The notes: a model not told the origin generated them from the letters alone. Shown: positions 8,370 through 18,956, counted from the first letter of the stretch. The stretch is DNA of 64,000 bases from Morganella morganii (GCF_019402645.1 NZ_VKKS01000001.1:1699592-1763591), one strand, 5' to 3'. Translations and numbers: made by a program.

Positions 8370-8370
8370 A

Positions 8371-8403
8371 AAACCCGCTAACTGGTTGAGAGTTAACGGG
8401 TTT
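8371..8403. terminator. hairpin between int and tRNA operon
   Basis: Arms AAACCCGCTAACT (8371-8383) and AGTTAACGGGTTT (8391-8403) pair with one mismatch around a 7-nt loop. Read on the minus strand the stem is followed by TTTTTC, so it can terminate the tRNA transcript; read on the plus strand it would end int with a weaker T-tract. Confidence 0.75.
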
Positions 8404-8407
8404 AATA

Positions 8408-8483
<76 letters not shown>

Positions 8484-8488
8484 GAATT

Positions 8489-8576
8489 TGGCGGAAGGAT
8501 AGAGATTCGAACTCTAGGACGGTCTCCCGTCGGCGGTTTTCAAGACCGCTGCCTTAAGCCACTCGGCCATCCTTCC
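8489..8576 (-). tRNA. tRNA-Ser (TGA anticodon)
   Basis: An 88-nt class II tRNA on the minus strand: acceptor GGAAGGA/TCCTTCC, anticodon arm with CTTGAAA (TGA), a long variable arm (GACGGGAGACCGTC region), T-arm AGAGTTCGAATCTCT, and an encoded CCA. It lies 5 nt upstream of tRNA-Thr, so the pair is cotranscribed. Confidence 0.95.
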
Positions 8577-8586
8577 ATGGGGCGCG

Positions 8587-8615
8587 ATTATGCTGAAAAA
8601 TGAGGAACCTGTCTA
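8587..8615 (-). promoter_or_regulatory. promoter of the tRNA-Ser/tRNA-Thr operon
   Basis: On the minus strand TAGACA (8610-8615) and CATAAT (8587-8592) are separated by 17 nt, followed by a GC-rich discriminator (GCGCCCC). A GC-rich discriminator is typical of stable-RNA promoters under stringent control. Spacing to the tRNA-Ser 5' end is about 10 nt. Confidence 0.65.
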
Positions 8616-8783
8616 CCCCTATATGCAAAAAAATCCGTTTTTTTCGCTTGTCTGCTCAACATTCATGCATCAGACCGGTCTGAGAGCTGAATACTGCTGT
8701 TATTGTGACGGGAATTAGTATGATAGAATTAAATCCCGGTGAATTTACAGTCAAGTACTTACAATAAGGTCACAACGGAACAT

Positions 8784-11498
8784 ATGTACAGACAGTCACA
8801 TTCCAAGCCTTATGCGATACCCGGCTTTTATGCATCATTTGTTTCGTTATTAGTCTTATCTCTTTTTTTATACGGATATAACTATTACGATGCCTGGCTG
8901 GGAAGCAAGAAAGGCGCACTATACAGTTTCAGCAGCCGGATAGAACATCAGGTTGAAACGTACCGTTATCAGTCCGCTGAGCTGTTCAGACTCGCCAATA
9001 CCACTGATACTGAGAAACGGCCGGAGCTCGTTCCGCCGCATAAGATCCTGAATGATATTTACTGGATTGACAGCCGTGTGCCGGTTGTGGATGCCATTCT
9101 GTTCGGCCAGACCAATGATGAGACATACGCCATCGCGCGGCGTTTTTCCGATTATCTGACCATTTTGTGGGGCGGTGAGAATCAGTTTAATTCCGTATAT
9201 TACCTCAACGGGCTGGATAACAGTCTGCTGCTGGTAACATCCCACTCTGCCCTGCGTCCTGAGCTGCGCTACCGCGAAAGCCCGCTGACACTGGGTGCCG
9301 ATGAAAAACGTGCTGAAATGCTGGCGGATTCCACTGCACTGGATGAGCGGGAAACCCTATCTTCCTTTACCAAAATGCCCTCAGAATCAACTTATTACTA
9401 TACCTACCGTGCGATGTTTAATAACCCCGGTCAGCTGACCAGCGTGGTGGCGTTTGATTTACCGGTGAATAACCTGGTACCGGATAATCTTGATCTGTCC
9501 AATCTGTCACTGATTCCGGCCGGTTCTCATACACTCAGCAACCGCCCGAACGCGGTGCAAATCAGTATTAACGGCCTGTCACTTAAACTCAGTTACCGCC
9601 TGCGGGAAATGCCGTATCAGGTGGTTTATCAGCTTTCGCTGCTGTCACTGGCCGAAGAAATGCTGACCGCCAATATCTGGCTGTTAATTTCCGTCTTCCT
9701 GTTCAGTATGCTCTCTGTCGGCGGCCTTATTTATATCCGCAAGCGATTCATTTCCCCGCTCAATACATTAGTCCGCCAGGCCAGAAACAGTGAAGCGATA
9801 ACCAGTGAAATTGTGGCACAGCTGCCTATCGGGCTGGCAATTTATGATTTTTCAGCCAATAAACGGCTGGTCAGCAATACCATCGCCAACCAGCTGCTGA
9901 CCCTCAGTGACCTGAACAAAACCCGCGATATGGCCCGCGAACATCAGGGGCGGATTCAGACTACCATTGATAACGTGGTGTATGAGGTCAGTATGAATCC
10001 GGTCCGTAATATGAATGATACTTATCTGATTCTGTTCCGGGATGTGGACCAGGAAGCGCTGACCGCCCGCCGCCTGCAACTGTCTGACCGCGAATATAAG
10101 AAAAGTATCAAGGCCCGTCAGTCCGTACTGTCGAATATCCGCTCGGAGCTGGTGGTACCGGTCAAGCAACTCAGTAATGACCTGCATACGCTGACTCAGT
10201 ATGTCACCGATCCTGCCGGCAGCCAGCTGGTGGATAAAGTCGTGGCGGAGTCCGGTTACCTGTGTGAGTGGATCGAAAACATTATTCTGCTGGCAGATTT
10301 GGAAACAGATGGCTGGAAACCGGTCAATGATGAATTCCTGTTATCTCAGACGGTGGAAGATGTTGTTAAACAATTTTCACATCAGATAAATGACAAAGGT
10401 ATTCCGCTTTATTTCCACAACGAAATTAACAAACAACTGAGTTATATTGGTGACGGTCCAATTATCAGTAAGATTTTTTTATTATTACTGAATTACGCTG
10501 TTAGTAATTTAAAATATGGAAAATTAACCATCCGCCTTAAGAATATATTTAAAGATGAACATAATAATATCAAGTTAGAAATAATTGCCAGTGGTTCCGG
10601 GCTGCCGCAATCTGATCTCGTTAATCTGCACGATCCGTTTATGTTTCAGGTCGCCGGTACAGAAGGTCGTCCGAATTCGGGGCTGGCATTCTATTTGTGT
10701 GATTTATTATGTAAAAAGCTCAACGGAAAGCTGAAAATTGACAGTAAACCTGACATCGGCACTCACTATACCGTTGAGCTGCCGCTGCCTGCCACGGAGA
10801 TGGCCGGTGAGCCGTCAGAGATACTGGAAGATACGCTGTTTAAGATTAATATCATTAATCCGAGTATTCGGGAAATAATTAACACAATTATAATTGAAAA
10901 CAGCGGAATTTTATTTGATAAAAATCGCGCATTATTGCAAGATGAATACGACATCCTGATAACTGACTTTGATAAGAAAGCGAGAAAGCCAATACTCTTT
11001 TTACGCAATGACATTACTGAACATAAAATGATTACGCCTTCCCTGGTGGAATGTAATTATAATTTCAATGATGAAATTCTGAATGCTATTACGCTGCTTA
11101 TCGAACAAAGCTTAACTTCGGATGAGTTTGATGATAGATTCTTACCCGGAAATACGGGTATTAATACAACAGCGCTTTCCGTCGGGGAAGTTGTTGCATT
11201 ATATAAAAATCAGTTGGCACAAAGTACGTATAAAGATTTGTTTGCCACCACAGTACCTCCTGATATAAGTAAGATGTACACGGAAGCAGAATTAAGTGAA
11301 TTGCAGCCACTGGCGCTGACAGTACATCGGGTCAAAGGGGTCTTTGCTGTGCTCGACTTTGATTATCTGAAATCACGCTGTGAAGATATAGAACGCTATA
11401 TCGCTGACAAAAACAAAATGAAAGTGGATGAAGGTATCCGGGAAATTGATGCCATTGTCACTGAATTGCTGCAGCAAGGTAACCAAGAGTATGAATAA
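8784..11498 (+). CDS. rcsD: RcsD phosphotransfer intermediate of the Rcs phosphorelay
   Basis: Predicted 904 residues from ATG 8784; the frame extends to GTG 8739, but 8784 leaves about 16 residues before the first membrane helix (ASFVSLLVLSLFLYGY), as in known RcsD. A periplasmic domain (about 45-295) and a second helix (ANIWLLISVFLFSMLSVGGL) are followed by a degenerate kinase-like region and an alpha/beta-loop domain. The C-terminal HPt domain has the phosphoacceptor His848 in LTVHRVKGVFAVL. It passes phosphate from RcsC to RcsB at the inner membrane. The gene overlaps rcsB by 8 nt. Confidence 0.95.
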   Translation: MYRQSHSKPYAIPGFYASFVSLLVLSLFLYGYNYYDAWLGSKKGALYSFSSRIEHQVETYRYQSAELFRLANTTDTEKRPELVPPHKILNDIYWIDSRVPVVDAILFGQTNDETYAIARRFSDYLTILWGGENQFNSVYYLNGLDNSLLLVTSHSALRPELRYRESPLTLGADEKRAEMLADSTALDERETLSSFTKMPSESTYYYTYRAMFNNPGQLTSVVAFDLPVNNLVPDNLDLSNLSLIPAGSHTLSNRPNAVQISINGLSLKLSYRLREMPYQVVYQLSLLSLAEEMLTANIWLLISVFLFSMLSVGGLIYIRKRFISPLNTLVRQARNSEAITSEIVAQLPIGLAIYDFSANKRLVSNTIANQLLTLSDLNKTRDMAREHQGRIQTTIDNVVYEVSMNPVRNMNDTYLILFRDVDQEALTARRLQLSDREYKKSIKARQSVLSNIRSELVVPVKQLSNDLHTLTQYVTDPAGSQLVDKVVAESGYLCEWIENIILLADLETDGWKPVNDEFLLSQTVEDVVKQFSHQINDKGIPLYFHNEINKQLSYIGDGPIISKIFLLLLNYAVSNLKYGKLTIRLKNIFKDEHNNIKLEIIASGSGLPQSDLVNLHDPFMFQVAGTEGRPNSGLAFYLCDLLCKKLNGKLKIDSKPDIGTHYTVELPLPATEMAGEPSEILEDTLFKINIINPSIREIINTIIIENSGILFDKNRALLQDEYDILITDFDKKARKPILFLRNDITEHKMITPSLVECNYNFNDEILNAITLLIEQSLTSDEFDDRFLPGNTGINTTALSVGEVVALYKNQLAQSTYKDLFATTVPPDISKMYTEAELSELQPLALTVHRVKGVFAVLDFDYLKSRCEDIERYIADKNKMKVDEGIREIDAIVTELLQQGNQEYE

Positions 11499-12141
11499 CC
11501 TGAATGTTATTATCGCTGATGACCATCCCATTGTTCTGTTCGGGATAAAAAAATCCCTGGAACAACTGGAAACGGTTAATGTTGTTGGTGAATTTGAAGA
11601 TTCCACTTCACTGATCAACAATTTAGCACGTCTGGATGCAGATGTTTTGATCACTGACCTCTCCATGCCGGGAGATAAATACGGTGATGGCATCACGCTT
11701 ATCAAGTATATCAAGCGCCATTATCCTGACCTGGCGATTATTGTGCTGACGATGAACAATAATCCGGCGATCCTCAGCGCCGTACTGGACCTCGATATCG
11801 AAGGGATCGTACTGAAGCAGGGTGCGCCGGCTGATTTGCCGAAAGCACTGGCTTCTTTGCAGAAAGGAAAGAAATTCACACCTGACAGTGTTTCCAAACT
11901 GCTGGAAAAAGTGAATGCCAACGGATACGGTGATAAACGCCTGTCTCCGAAAGAAAGCGAGGTTCTGCGTCTGTTTGCCGAAGGGCATCTGGTCACTGAG
12001 ATTGCACGTAAACTGAACCGCAGTATCAAAACTATCAGCAGCCAGAAAAAATCTGCCATGCTGAAACTGGGTGTGGATAACGATATCGCTCTGCTGAATT
12101 ATCTTTCGTCTGTCACTATCGACAGCCACAGAGATGAGTGA
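11491..12141 (+). CDS. rcsB: RcsB response regulator
   Basis: Predicted 216-residue NarL/FixJ-type regulator. The receiver domain starts MNNLNVIIADDHPIVLFGI and has Asp56 in VLITDLSMPGD as the phosphoacceptor. The C-terminal LuxR-type HTH contains LSPKESEVLRLFAEGHLV and KKLNRSIKTISSQKKSAM-type sequence (KTISSQKKSAM seen). ATG 11491 gives the canonical length; a longer open frame from 11428 lies inside rcsD and is not needed. In enterobacteria RcsB activates envelope-stress and capsule genes and represses flhDC, which links it to the flagellar locus further right. Confidence 0.97.
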   Translation: MNNLNVIIADDHPIVLFGIKKSLEQLETVNVVGEFEDSTSLINNLARLDADVLITDLSMPGDKYGDGITLIKYIKRHYPDLAIIVLTMNNNPAILSAVLDLDIEGIVLKQGAPADLPKALASLQKGKKFTPDSVSKLLEKVNANGYGDKRLSPKESEVLRLFAEGHLVTEIARKLNRSIKTISSQKKSAMLKLGVDNDIALLNYLSSVTIDSHRDE

Positions 12142-12165
12142 TCCGGAAACGGTTTACAATACTGA

Positions 12166-12197
12166 TAAAAAAACGCCATTCATCTGAATGGCGTTTT
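12166..12197. terminator. bidirectional terminator between rcsB and rcsC
   Basis: Inverted repeat ACGCCATTC-ATCT-GAATGGCGT with A-tract on the left and T-tract on the right, placed between the convergent ends of rcsB and rcsC, so it can serve both. Confidence 0.85.
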
Positions 12198-12211
12198 TAT
12201 GCGGCTCCCCG

Positions 12212-15058
12212 TTATTCGGTCCCGGGCGGGGCGACCTGCGGGATGTAATGCTGCATCATGGTGCGCAACGCCTCCATCGATACCGGCTTAGAGAGACAAT
12301 CATTCATGCCGGAAGCCAGGCAGCGCTCACGTTCCTCCGCCATGGCGTTGGCGGTGATCCCGATAACCGGCAGTGTCATCCCCTTCTCTCTCAGTGTGCG
12401 GGTCAGGTCATAGCCGTTCATATTCGGCATGTTGACGTCGGACAGAATAATATCCACCTCATGGGTTTCCAGGAAATTAAGCGCATCCAGCCCGTCATCC
12501 GCTGTCGCAGTGTGGAAGCCGAACAGATGCAGCTGGTCAGACAGCAGATGCCGGTTAATCGGATGGTCATCCACAATCAGGATCCGGACATGCAGTACCT
12601 GCCGGCTGTCCGGTTGCGGCGGCGGAGGCATATCATCCGCTTCCTGACGACGGTTATTCAGACGGTCGGAGACAAACTCAAACAGCCGGTCAAGCTGATG
12701 TGTATTATGCCGCCAGTGCTCGCCGCCCTGCGGCACCGGTTTGTCGGTATAACCGGCATCCAGTTCAATCAGCAGACGAGCCTGTTTCATCGCCGGGGTA
12801 ACCACATCTGTTATCACAACTGCACAGGAAACATCACTGCATTCTGACAACGGCACCGGCGCCGGGGCAATACTCTGCCAGTAACGCTGCATATAATCCG
12901 CCAGTACCCTGTTGCGGAATTCAAATACCAGCGGCACTGTCAGCGGCACCACATCCGCATGACAGCCGGACGGATATGCGGTATAGCACGGAAAGCGGAT
13001 CCCGAACAGGCTGCCGACTTCTTTCTGCGACTCCACCATCATATCGCCGTCCATCAGCGAGATCAGTTTTTCACAAATAGGCAGCCCCAGCCCGGTGCCC
13101 TGCGACGGGCTGTCTGTGTTCGGCATAATCTGATAGAACGGGTCGAATAACTGACGCAGTTCGTCATCGCTGATACCGCCACCGGTATCCTGTATATCCA
13201 CATGCAGATACTCACCGCAAACATAGACGTGAATGCACACCATCCCGACGTAAGTGTATTTGATTGCGTTATTAAACAGGTTCGCAATCACCTGCTGCAT
13301 CCTCACCGGGTCATTACAGACCAGCTCCGGCACATCATTTTCAATAAAGCAGTACAGAGAAAGGCGTTTTTTCGCCACCAGCGGCAGATAGTTTGCCACC
13401 ACAAAATGAATATGTTCGCGGAAGTTAAACTCTCTCGGCTCAATTTTCAGCTGTTTGGATTCAATTTTAGAGAAATCGAGAATATCACTGATAATTTTCA
13501 GTAATAATGAAGAGGAGTTATTCATGGTGCCGAGCAAACGCTGAGCATCCTGTGAATGTGCCATGGACTGTAACAGTTCCAGGTTGCCGATAATACCGTA
13601 CAGCGGTGTGCGAAGTTCGTGACTGACAGTGGCGAGAAACATGGATTTGGACTGATTGGCCTGCTCTGCCGCCTGTGCCGCATCCTGTAAAGAGCTTTCC
13701 AGCTGCACACGGGCGCTTATATCCACCAGTACACAAATCGCCACTTCTTCGTTCTGATAACGGGAATGAACAAAACTCACCTGAAGGTGCCCGCCATTAC
13801 GGGTCACCATATCTTCCATTCCCTGCCGTTTGTCTTTTATCAGCAGGCCGATGCGGTTGCGATCCTCAAACGAAAGCATTCGCCAGTAATTATGAGCCAG
13901 CTCATTACTCAGCAGTGCTGTGCCGTCGAGAGTGCGCAGAATACAGATCCCGACCGGCGCGGAGGCCACAATCTTATGGTTAAACTGCTCGTGCTCTTCC
14001 AGACGCATCGCGTTGTTTTCGGCCGGCATAAATATCCGCCGTTCCAGCAGCCAGGTGAACAGCCCGATAATAATAGCGGAGATCAGATTAAGAATAGCGC
14101 CGTTGAGGATCTGAAATTTCAGTTTTTCATAAATTGAGCTCAGCGGCGTGGTATATACAACACTCAGCAGGGACGGCGTCAGTCTGCGTTTAAAGACCAG
14201 CCGGGTGAATCCGTCGTCGTAGCCGAAATAATTATCGTCCACCAGATAGCGGTCTTTATTTTTCTGTGTGTTGATTTCTTCCGGATAGGAGAGCACAACA
14301 TCATCCTGCTCATTAATTATCGCCATATTGGCCGGAAAACCGCGCAGACGGTTAAAGTTTTCCAGTTGCAGATTACGCTCGATTCCCATCAGTGCCAGGA
14401 AACGCCCGTCATAATAAAGCGGCATCATCACAAACAGGCTGGCCATTCCCTGATTACTGCCGGGTGCCGCCCAGTAAATCGTGCGCTCTTTTCCCTGACT
14501 TTTCAGGCGGAAGTAATTCTGAGAGTAATCATTAACCATTCTGCGCAGTGTTTCGCTGCCGGTGGAGAGATTCCGGATCGGGAATGACACCATACATAAG
14601 GTTTTTGAGCCGACCAGAAAGGCCTGATTCAGTCCCATCGGAGCAGCGATATTATTCTGCCAGTATGTCAGGAGATCTTTGAATGCGATAATATAAGAGC
14701 CGCTGCCGGTGCGGAAAGCCACGCAGTCGCCTTTGGTATTCAAAGCCCGGTAATCGATAAAAAATCCGTCGCTGGTCCTGTCAGCAGGCTCTCCCGGCCG
14801 CACTTCTTTATTTTCGACAAACCGTTCATTCATATAACGGATATCACGGGCCATATCGGTGGATTGCCGGAAATAGGCTAACAAGGCATCGTAATCGGAA
14901 TAATATTGCTGACGGATATCATTACGCATCCCGTTATAGATATTCAGTAAATAGAATACCGTCAGCAACGCCCCCAGCCCCCATAACATCACACCGACGA
15001 TCCGGAACAGGTAACGCGAAATTTTCAGTGACGTCTGGAAAGATGAAAAGTATCTCAA
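12212..15058 (-). CDS. rcsC: RcsC hybrid sensor histidine kinase
   Basis: Predicted 948 residues from TTG 15058, preceded by GGCGGAG; this matches the 949-residue E. coli protein and begins at the conserved (M)RYFSSFQTSLKISRY. A GTG at 15127 would add 23 unconserved residues. Features in order: membrane helix (VGVMLWGLGALLTVFYLL), large periplasmic sensor domain, second helix (LNLISAIIIGLFTWLL), PAS-like linker, dimerisation/phosphoacceptor helix with His in FLATVSHELRTPLYG (near residue 480), ATPase with GTGLGLPICEKL, and a C-terminal receiver with Asp in IILSDVNMPNMNGYD. It senses envelope stress and phosphorylates RcsD. Confidence 0.95.
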   Translation of the reverse strand: MRYFSSFQTSLKISRYLFRIVGVMLWGLGALLTVFYLLNIYNGMRNDIRQQYYSDYDALLAYFRQSTDMARDIRYMNERFVENKEVRPGEPADRTSDGFFIDYRALNTKGDCVAFRTGSGSYIIAFKDLLTYWQNNIAAPMGLNQAFLVGSKTLCMVSFPIRNLSTGSETLRRMVNDYSQNYFRLKSQGKERTIYWAAPGSNQGMASLFVMMPLYYDGRFLALMGIERNLQLENFNRLRGFPANMAIINEQDDVVLSYPEEINTQKNKDRYLVDDNYFGYDDGFTRLVFKRRLTPSLLSVVYTTPLSSIYEKLKFQILNGAILNLISAIIIGLFTWLLERRIFMPAENNAMRLEEHEQFNHKIVASAPVGICILRTLDGTALLSNELAHNYWRMLSFEDRNRIGLLIKDKRQGMEDMVTRNGGHLQVSFVHSRYQNEEVAICVLVDISARVQLESSLQDAAQAAEQANQSKSMFLATVSHELRTPLYGIIGNLELLQSMAHSQDAQRLLGTMNNSSSLLLKIISDILDFSKIESKQLKIEPREFNFREHIHFVVANYLPLVAKKRLSLYCFIENDVPELVCNDPVRMQQVIANLFNNAIKYTYVGMVCIHVYVCGEYLHVDIQDTGGGISDDELRQLFDPFYQIMPNTDSPSQGTGLGLPICEKLISLMDGDMMVESQKEVGSLFGIRFPCYTAYPSGCHADVVPLTVPLVFEFRNRVLADYMQRYWQSIAPAPVPLSECSDVSCAVVITDVVTPAMKQARLLIELDAGYTDKPVPQGGEHWRHNTHQLDRLFEFVSDRLNNRRQEADDMPPPPQPDSRQVLHVRILIVDDHPINRHLLSDQLHLFGFHTATADDGLDALNFLETHEVDIILSDVNMPNMNGYDLTRTLREKGMTLPVIGITANAMAEERERCLASGMNDCLSKPVSMEALRTMMQHYIPQVAPPGTE

Positions 15059-15160
15059 AGGGGCTCCGCCAATAATGAATCTGATATATTCATGAGGTTT
15101 CAGACTGTTATGTCTAGGATATACCACTGTGCAATGTTTACAAAACCCCCGGGGTAAATA

Positions 15161-15195
15161 AAAAGCAGGAACAATACTATTGTTCCTGCTTTATC
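15161..15195 (-). terminator. gyrA terminator
   Basis: Stem GCAGGAACAATA/TATTGTTCCTGC with a 3-nt loop (about 15164-15190). On the minus strand it is followed by TTTTTATTT, in position to end gyrA. Confidence 0.85.
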
Positions 15196-15231
15196 AGTTT
15201 TCTGATTTTATATTACCGGAAACCGGTGATA

Positions 15232-17847
15232 TTAATCGTTATTCTCTTCTGCATTATCATCCGGTGCCGCATCAGTCTCTTCACCGTCGTCAGAGAAATC
15301 ATGTTCATCCTCTTCCGGCTCTGCGACACGCTGTAAACCGACCACTTTCTCTTCTTCTCCGGTACGGATCAATGTCACACCCTGGGTGTTACGACCCACG
15401 ATGCTGACTTCAGAGACACGGGTACGAACCAGTGTACCGGCATCGGTGATCATCATAATCTGATCATCTGCGCCCACCTGGATAGCACCGACGACTTTCC
15501 CGTTACGCTCACTCACTTTAATGGAGATAACCCCCTGAGTGGCACGGGATTTGGTCGGATATTCCGCTTCCGCAGTCCGTTTGCCGTAGCCGTTTTCAGT
15601 GACAGTCAGAATTTCACCTTCGCCACGCGGAATAATCAGCGATACCACCGCATCGTCGTCACTCAGACGAATACCGCGGACCCCTGTGGCAGTACGCCCC
15701 ATGACACGGACAGCATCTTCCGCAAAGCGGACAACTTTACCGTCAGCAGAGAACAGCATCACTTCATTACTGCCGTCAGTCAGATCAACACCAATCAGCT
15801 CGTCGCCCTCATTGAGGTTGACGGCAATAATCCCGGCGTTACGCGGACGACTGAAGTCCTGAAGGGAGGTTTTCTTCACAGTACCGCTGGCGGTCGCCAT
15901 AAAGACAAACTTGCCTTCCTCATATTCACGGACAGGCAGGATCGCGGTGATACGCTCGTTCTGTTCCTGATCCAGCGGCAATATGTTGATAATCGGACGA
16001 CCGCGCGCTCCGCGGCTGGCTTCCGGTAACTGATACACTTTCAGCCAGTACAGCTTCCCTTTGTTGGAGAAGCAGAGGATGGTGTCGTGGGTATTCGCCA
16101 CCAGCAGACGTTCAATAAAGTCTTCTTCTTTGATACGGGCGGCAGATTTGCCTTTCCCGCCGCGGCGCTGGGCTTCATAGTCAGTCAGCGGCTGATACTT
16201 CACATAGCCCTGATGAGACAGTGTTACCACAACGTCTTCTTCGCTGATCAGATCTTCGATATTGATATCGGCGGTATTTTCCGTGATATCGGTGCGGCGT
16301 GCATCATTAAACTGCTCTCTCACCGCCGCCAGCTCCTCACGGATAACTTCCATCAGGCGCTCAGGGTTTTGCAGGATATGCAGCAGACCGGCGATCAGTT
16401 CCAGTAATTCACGGTACTCATCGAGCAGTTTTTCATGCTCCAGGCCGGTCAGTTTCTGCAGACGCAGATCCAGAATTGCCTGAGCCTGAACTTCGGTCAG
16501 GTGATACAGACCATCGCGGATACCAAACTGCTCATCCAGACCTTCCGGACGCGCGGCGTCATCACCTGCACCGGCCAGCATTGCGGCAACAGTACCCAGT
16601 TCCCACGCCTGTGCCAATAAGCCGGCTTTCGCTTCCGCAGGCGTCGGCGCACGGCGGATAAGCTCGATAATCGGATCGATATTTGCCAGTGCAATCGCCA
16701 GACCCTCAAGGATATGAGCGCGTTCACGGGCTTTGCGTAATTCGTAGATTGTCCGGCGGGTCACCACTTCACGGCGGTGGCGCACGAACGCACTGAGAAT
16801 TTCTTTCAGATTGAGGATCTTCGGCTGTCCCTGATGCAGAGCAACCATATTGATACCGAACGTGGTCTGCATCTGTGTCAGCAGATAAAGGTTGTTCAGC
16901 ACCACTTCGCCGACCGCATCGCGTTTGACTTCAATCACAATGCGCATACCGTCTTTATCGGATTCATCGCGCAGTGCGCTGATGCCTTCCAGACGTTTCT
17001 CTTTAACCAGCTCGGCGATTTTCTCGATCAGACGCGCTTTGTTCACCTGATACGGAATTTCATTAACGATAATGGTTTCGCGGCCGGATTTTTCATCCGT
17101 TTCCACTTCAGCGCGGGCACGGATATGAATTTTACCGCGTCCGGTACGGTAAGCGTCGAGAATACCGCGGCGGCCGTTAATAATGGCAGCAGTCGGGAAA
17201 TCAGGACCCGGAATATGCTCCATCAGACCTTCGATGCTGATATCTTCATCATCAATATAGGCCAGGCAGCCGTCGATCACTTCACCCAGGTTATGCGGCG
17301 GAATATTGGTTGCCATCCCGACAGCAATACCGGATGAACCATTAACCAGCAGGTTCGGAATGCGGGTCGGCATCACATCCGGGATCATTTCGGTGCCATC
17401 ATAGTTCGGCACAAAGTCCACAGTTTCTTTATCGATATCGGCTAACAGTTCATGGGCAATTTTTGCCATACGGACTTCCGTATAACGCATTGCTGCTGCG
17501 GAGTCACCGTCGATTGAACCAAAGTTACCCTGACCATCCACCAGCATATAGCGCATTGAGAACGGCTGAGCCAGGCGGACAATCGTTTCATACACAGCAC
17601 TGTCACCATGAGGGTGATATTTACCGATCACGTCCCCGACCACACGGGCAGATTTTTTATAGGCTTTGTTCCAGTCATTACCCAGTTCTTTCATCGCAAA
17701 TAACACGCGGCGGTGAACCGGTTTCAGACCATCCCTGACATCGGGGAGTGCGCGTCCGACAATAACGGACATGGCGTAATCCAGATACGAGCTTTTCAGC
17801 TCTTCTTCGATGTTAACGGGCAAGATTTCTTTGGCATTGTCGCTCAT
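15232..17847 (-). CDS. gyrA: DNA gyrase subunit A
   Basis: Predicted 871 residues from ATG 17847 ([20 protein letters not shown]); an ATG six codons upstream is not needed. The breakage-reunion domain carries catalytic Tyr122 (AAMRYTE). The quinolone-resistance region reads [17 protein letters not shown] with Ser83 and Glu87. The C-terminal beta-pinwheel has the GyrA box QRRGGKGK and an acidic tail ([13 protein letters not shown]). With GyrB it introduces negative supercoils. It is divergent from ubiG, as in E. coli. Ser83 indicates no first-step quinolone-resistance change at that position. Confidence 0.98.
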   Translation of the reverse strand: MSDNAKEILPVNIEEELKSSYLDYAMSVIVGRALPDVRDGLKPVHRRVLFAMKELGNDWNKAYKKSARVVGDVIGKYHPHGDSAVYETIVRLAQPFSMRYMLVDGQGNFGSIDGDSAAAMRYTEVRMAKIAHELLADIDKETVDFVPNYDGTEMIPDVMPTRIPNLLVNGSSGIAVGMATNIPPHNLGEVIDGCLAYIDDEDISIEGLMEHIPGPDFPTAAIINGRRGILDAYRTGRGKIHIRARAEVETDEKSGRETIIVNEIPYQVNKARLIEKIAELVKEKRLEGISALRDESDKDGMRIVIEVKRDAVGEVVLNNLYLLTQMQTTFGINMVALHQGQPKILNLKEILSAFVRHRREVVTRRTIYELRKARERAHILEGLAIALANIDPIIELIRRAPTPAEAKAGLLAQAWELGTVAAMLAGAGDDAARPEGLDEQFGIRDGLYHLTEVQAQAILDLRLQKLTGLEHEKLLDEYRELLELIAGLLHILQNPERLMEVIREELAAVREQFNDARRTDITENTADINIEDLISEEDVVVTLSHQGYVKYQPLTDYEAQRRGGKGKSAARIKEEDFIERLLVANTHDTILCFSNKGKLYWLKVYQLPEASRGARGRPIINILPLDQEQNERITAILPVREYEEGKFVFMATASGTVKKTSLQDFSRPRNAGIIAVNLNEGDELIGVDLTDGSNEVMLFSADGKVVRFAEDAVRVMGRTATGVRGIRLSDDDAVVSLIIPRGEGEILTVTENGYGKRTAEAEYPTKSRATQGVISIKVSERNGKVVGAIQVGADDQIMMITDAGTLVRTRVSEVSIVGRNTQGVTLIRTGEEEKVVGLQRVAEPEEDEHDFSDDGEETDAAPDDNAEENND

Positions 17848-17888
17848 GGAGCCAGTATCCCTCATTACTCCGGATTCAAAGGTGTGGA

Positions 17889-17894
17889 ACTATA
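17889..17894 (-). promoter_or_regulatory. gyrA -10 element
   Basis: On the minus strand TATAGT lies about 42 nt before the gyrA ATG, in the context TGTGGTATAGTTCCACA, a small inverted repeat. A good -35 at 17 nt is not evident. The assignment is moderate. Confidence 0.45.
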
Positions 17895-17951
17895 CCACAA
17901 ATCGTCAATGTTTAAAAAAAGAGATATAGAAATCGGGAGAGTATTTTATTT

Positions 17952-17981
17952 CTGACGCATTCCCGCCCGGCATTGTATACT
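17952..17981 (+). promoter_or_regulatory. putative ubiG promoter
   Basis: CTGACG (17952-17957), an 18-nt spacer and TATACT (17976-17981) with an upstream TTG. It lies 54 nt before the ubiG start. Confidence 0.5.
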
Positions 17982-18035
17982 GACGCCAACGCGTATTCCG
18001 GCAGGTTCTGCCGCAGCAAGAGAGAGAAAAAGACC

Positions 18036-18761
18036 ATGAATGACACAGCTTCCCCGCTGACAGCCAATGTCGATCCTGCGGAAATTAAAAAGTTTGAGGA
18101 TGTTGCCTCACGCTGGTGGGATCCTGAAGGTGAATTTAAACCGCTGCACCGGATTAATCCGTTGCGTCTGGCCTATATTCAGCAGCGGGTTAACGGTGTG
18201 TTCGGGAAAAAAGTGCTGGATGTCGGCTGCGGCGGCGGAATTCTGGCGGAAAGTATGGCGCGGGAAGGTGCAGACGTGACCGGGCTGGATATGGGTACCG
18301 AGCCGCTTCAGGTTGCGCGTCTGCATGCACTAGAAAGCGGTACAGATATCACCTATGTGCAGGAAACCGTTGAACAGCACGCGGAGCAGCATGCACAGCA
18401 GTATGATGTGGTGACCTGTATGGAAATGCTTGAGCACGTACCGGACCCGGCCTCTGTGGTGCGTTCCTGTGCCCGTCTGGTCAAACCGGGGGGCGATGTG
18501 GTGTTCTCCACCATCAACCGCAACAAAAAAGCCTGGTTTATGGCTGTTATCGCAGCAGAATATATTCTGAAGATGGTACCGCCCGGTACGCACGATGCGA
18601 AAAAGTTTATCCGTCCGGCAGAACTGATTGACTGGCTGAATAACACCGGGCTGCGTGAGCAGCATATGACGGGCTTACATTACAATCCGTTAAGCGATAA
18701 ATTCTGGCTGGCACCCAATGTGGATGTAAATTATATGTTGCATACCCGTTTTATTTTCTAG
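18036..18761 (+). CDS. ubiG: UbiG ubiquinone biosynthesis O-methyltransferase
   Basis: Predicted 241 residues from ATG 18036 (E. coli 240). The SAM-binding motif I is [20 protein letters not shown], followed by VTGLDMG (motif post I), [16 protein letters not shown] (motif II) and the membrane-contacting [11 protein letters not shown] insertion. It performs both O-methylation steps in ubiquinone-8 synthesis with SAM. It is divergent from gyrA. The open frame extends upstream to 17973 without a ribosome site; the chosen start matches the family. Confidence 0.97.
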   Translation: MNDTASPLTANVDPAEIKKFEDVASRWWDPEGEFKPLHRINPLRLAYIQQRVNGVFGKKVLDVGCGGGILAESMAREGADVTGLDMGTEPLQVARLHALESGTDITYVQETVEQHAEQHAQQYDVVTCMEMLEHVPDPASVVRSCARLVKPGGDVVFSTINRNKKAWFMAVIAAEYILKMVPPGTHDAKKFIRPAELIDWLNNTGLREQHMTGLHYNPLSDKFWLAPNVDVNYMLHTRFIF

Positions 18762-18909
18762 TGTCAAGTTAATTGCTCTGCCGATTAATAAAACGCCAAA
18801 CAAATCGCATTTTTCTAAAATTATCGGTTTGCGTAATAAGGTAAGCACAGTTTCATTTTGTCAGTGATCTCAGTGCTTACCACTCTGTCAGCAGGTGACT
18901 ATCCTCAAG

Positions 18910-18940
18910 TTATCCACAAAAGATCCTGATTTTATACACT
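18910..18940 (+). promoter_or_regulatory. DnaA-box pair upstream of nrdA
   Basis: TTATCCACA (18910-18918) is a perfect DnaA box, and TTATACACT (18932-18940) is a one-mismatch copy in the same orientation 22 nt away. E. coli nrdAB is known to be controlled by DnaA at two boxes in its promoter, so the arrangement appears conserved. Confidence 0.75.
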
Positions 18941-18956
18941 TGATCCTGAGCGCATT

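Noticed and set aside
11428..11490. Upstream extension of RcsB to 237 residues
   Set aside because: The extra residues are encoded inside rcsD and are absent from the RcsB family; ATG 11491 gives the exact family N-terminus.
12212..15127. Many plus-strand open frames opposite rcsC and gyrA
   Set aside because: They are antisense shadows of strongly conserved genes, with basic low-complexity products and no ribosome sites.
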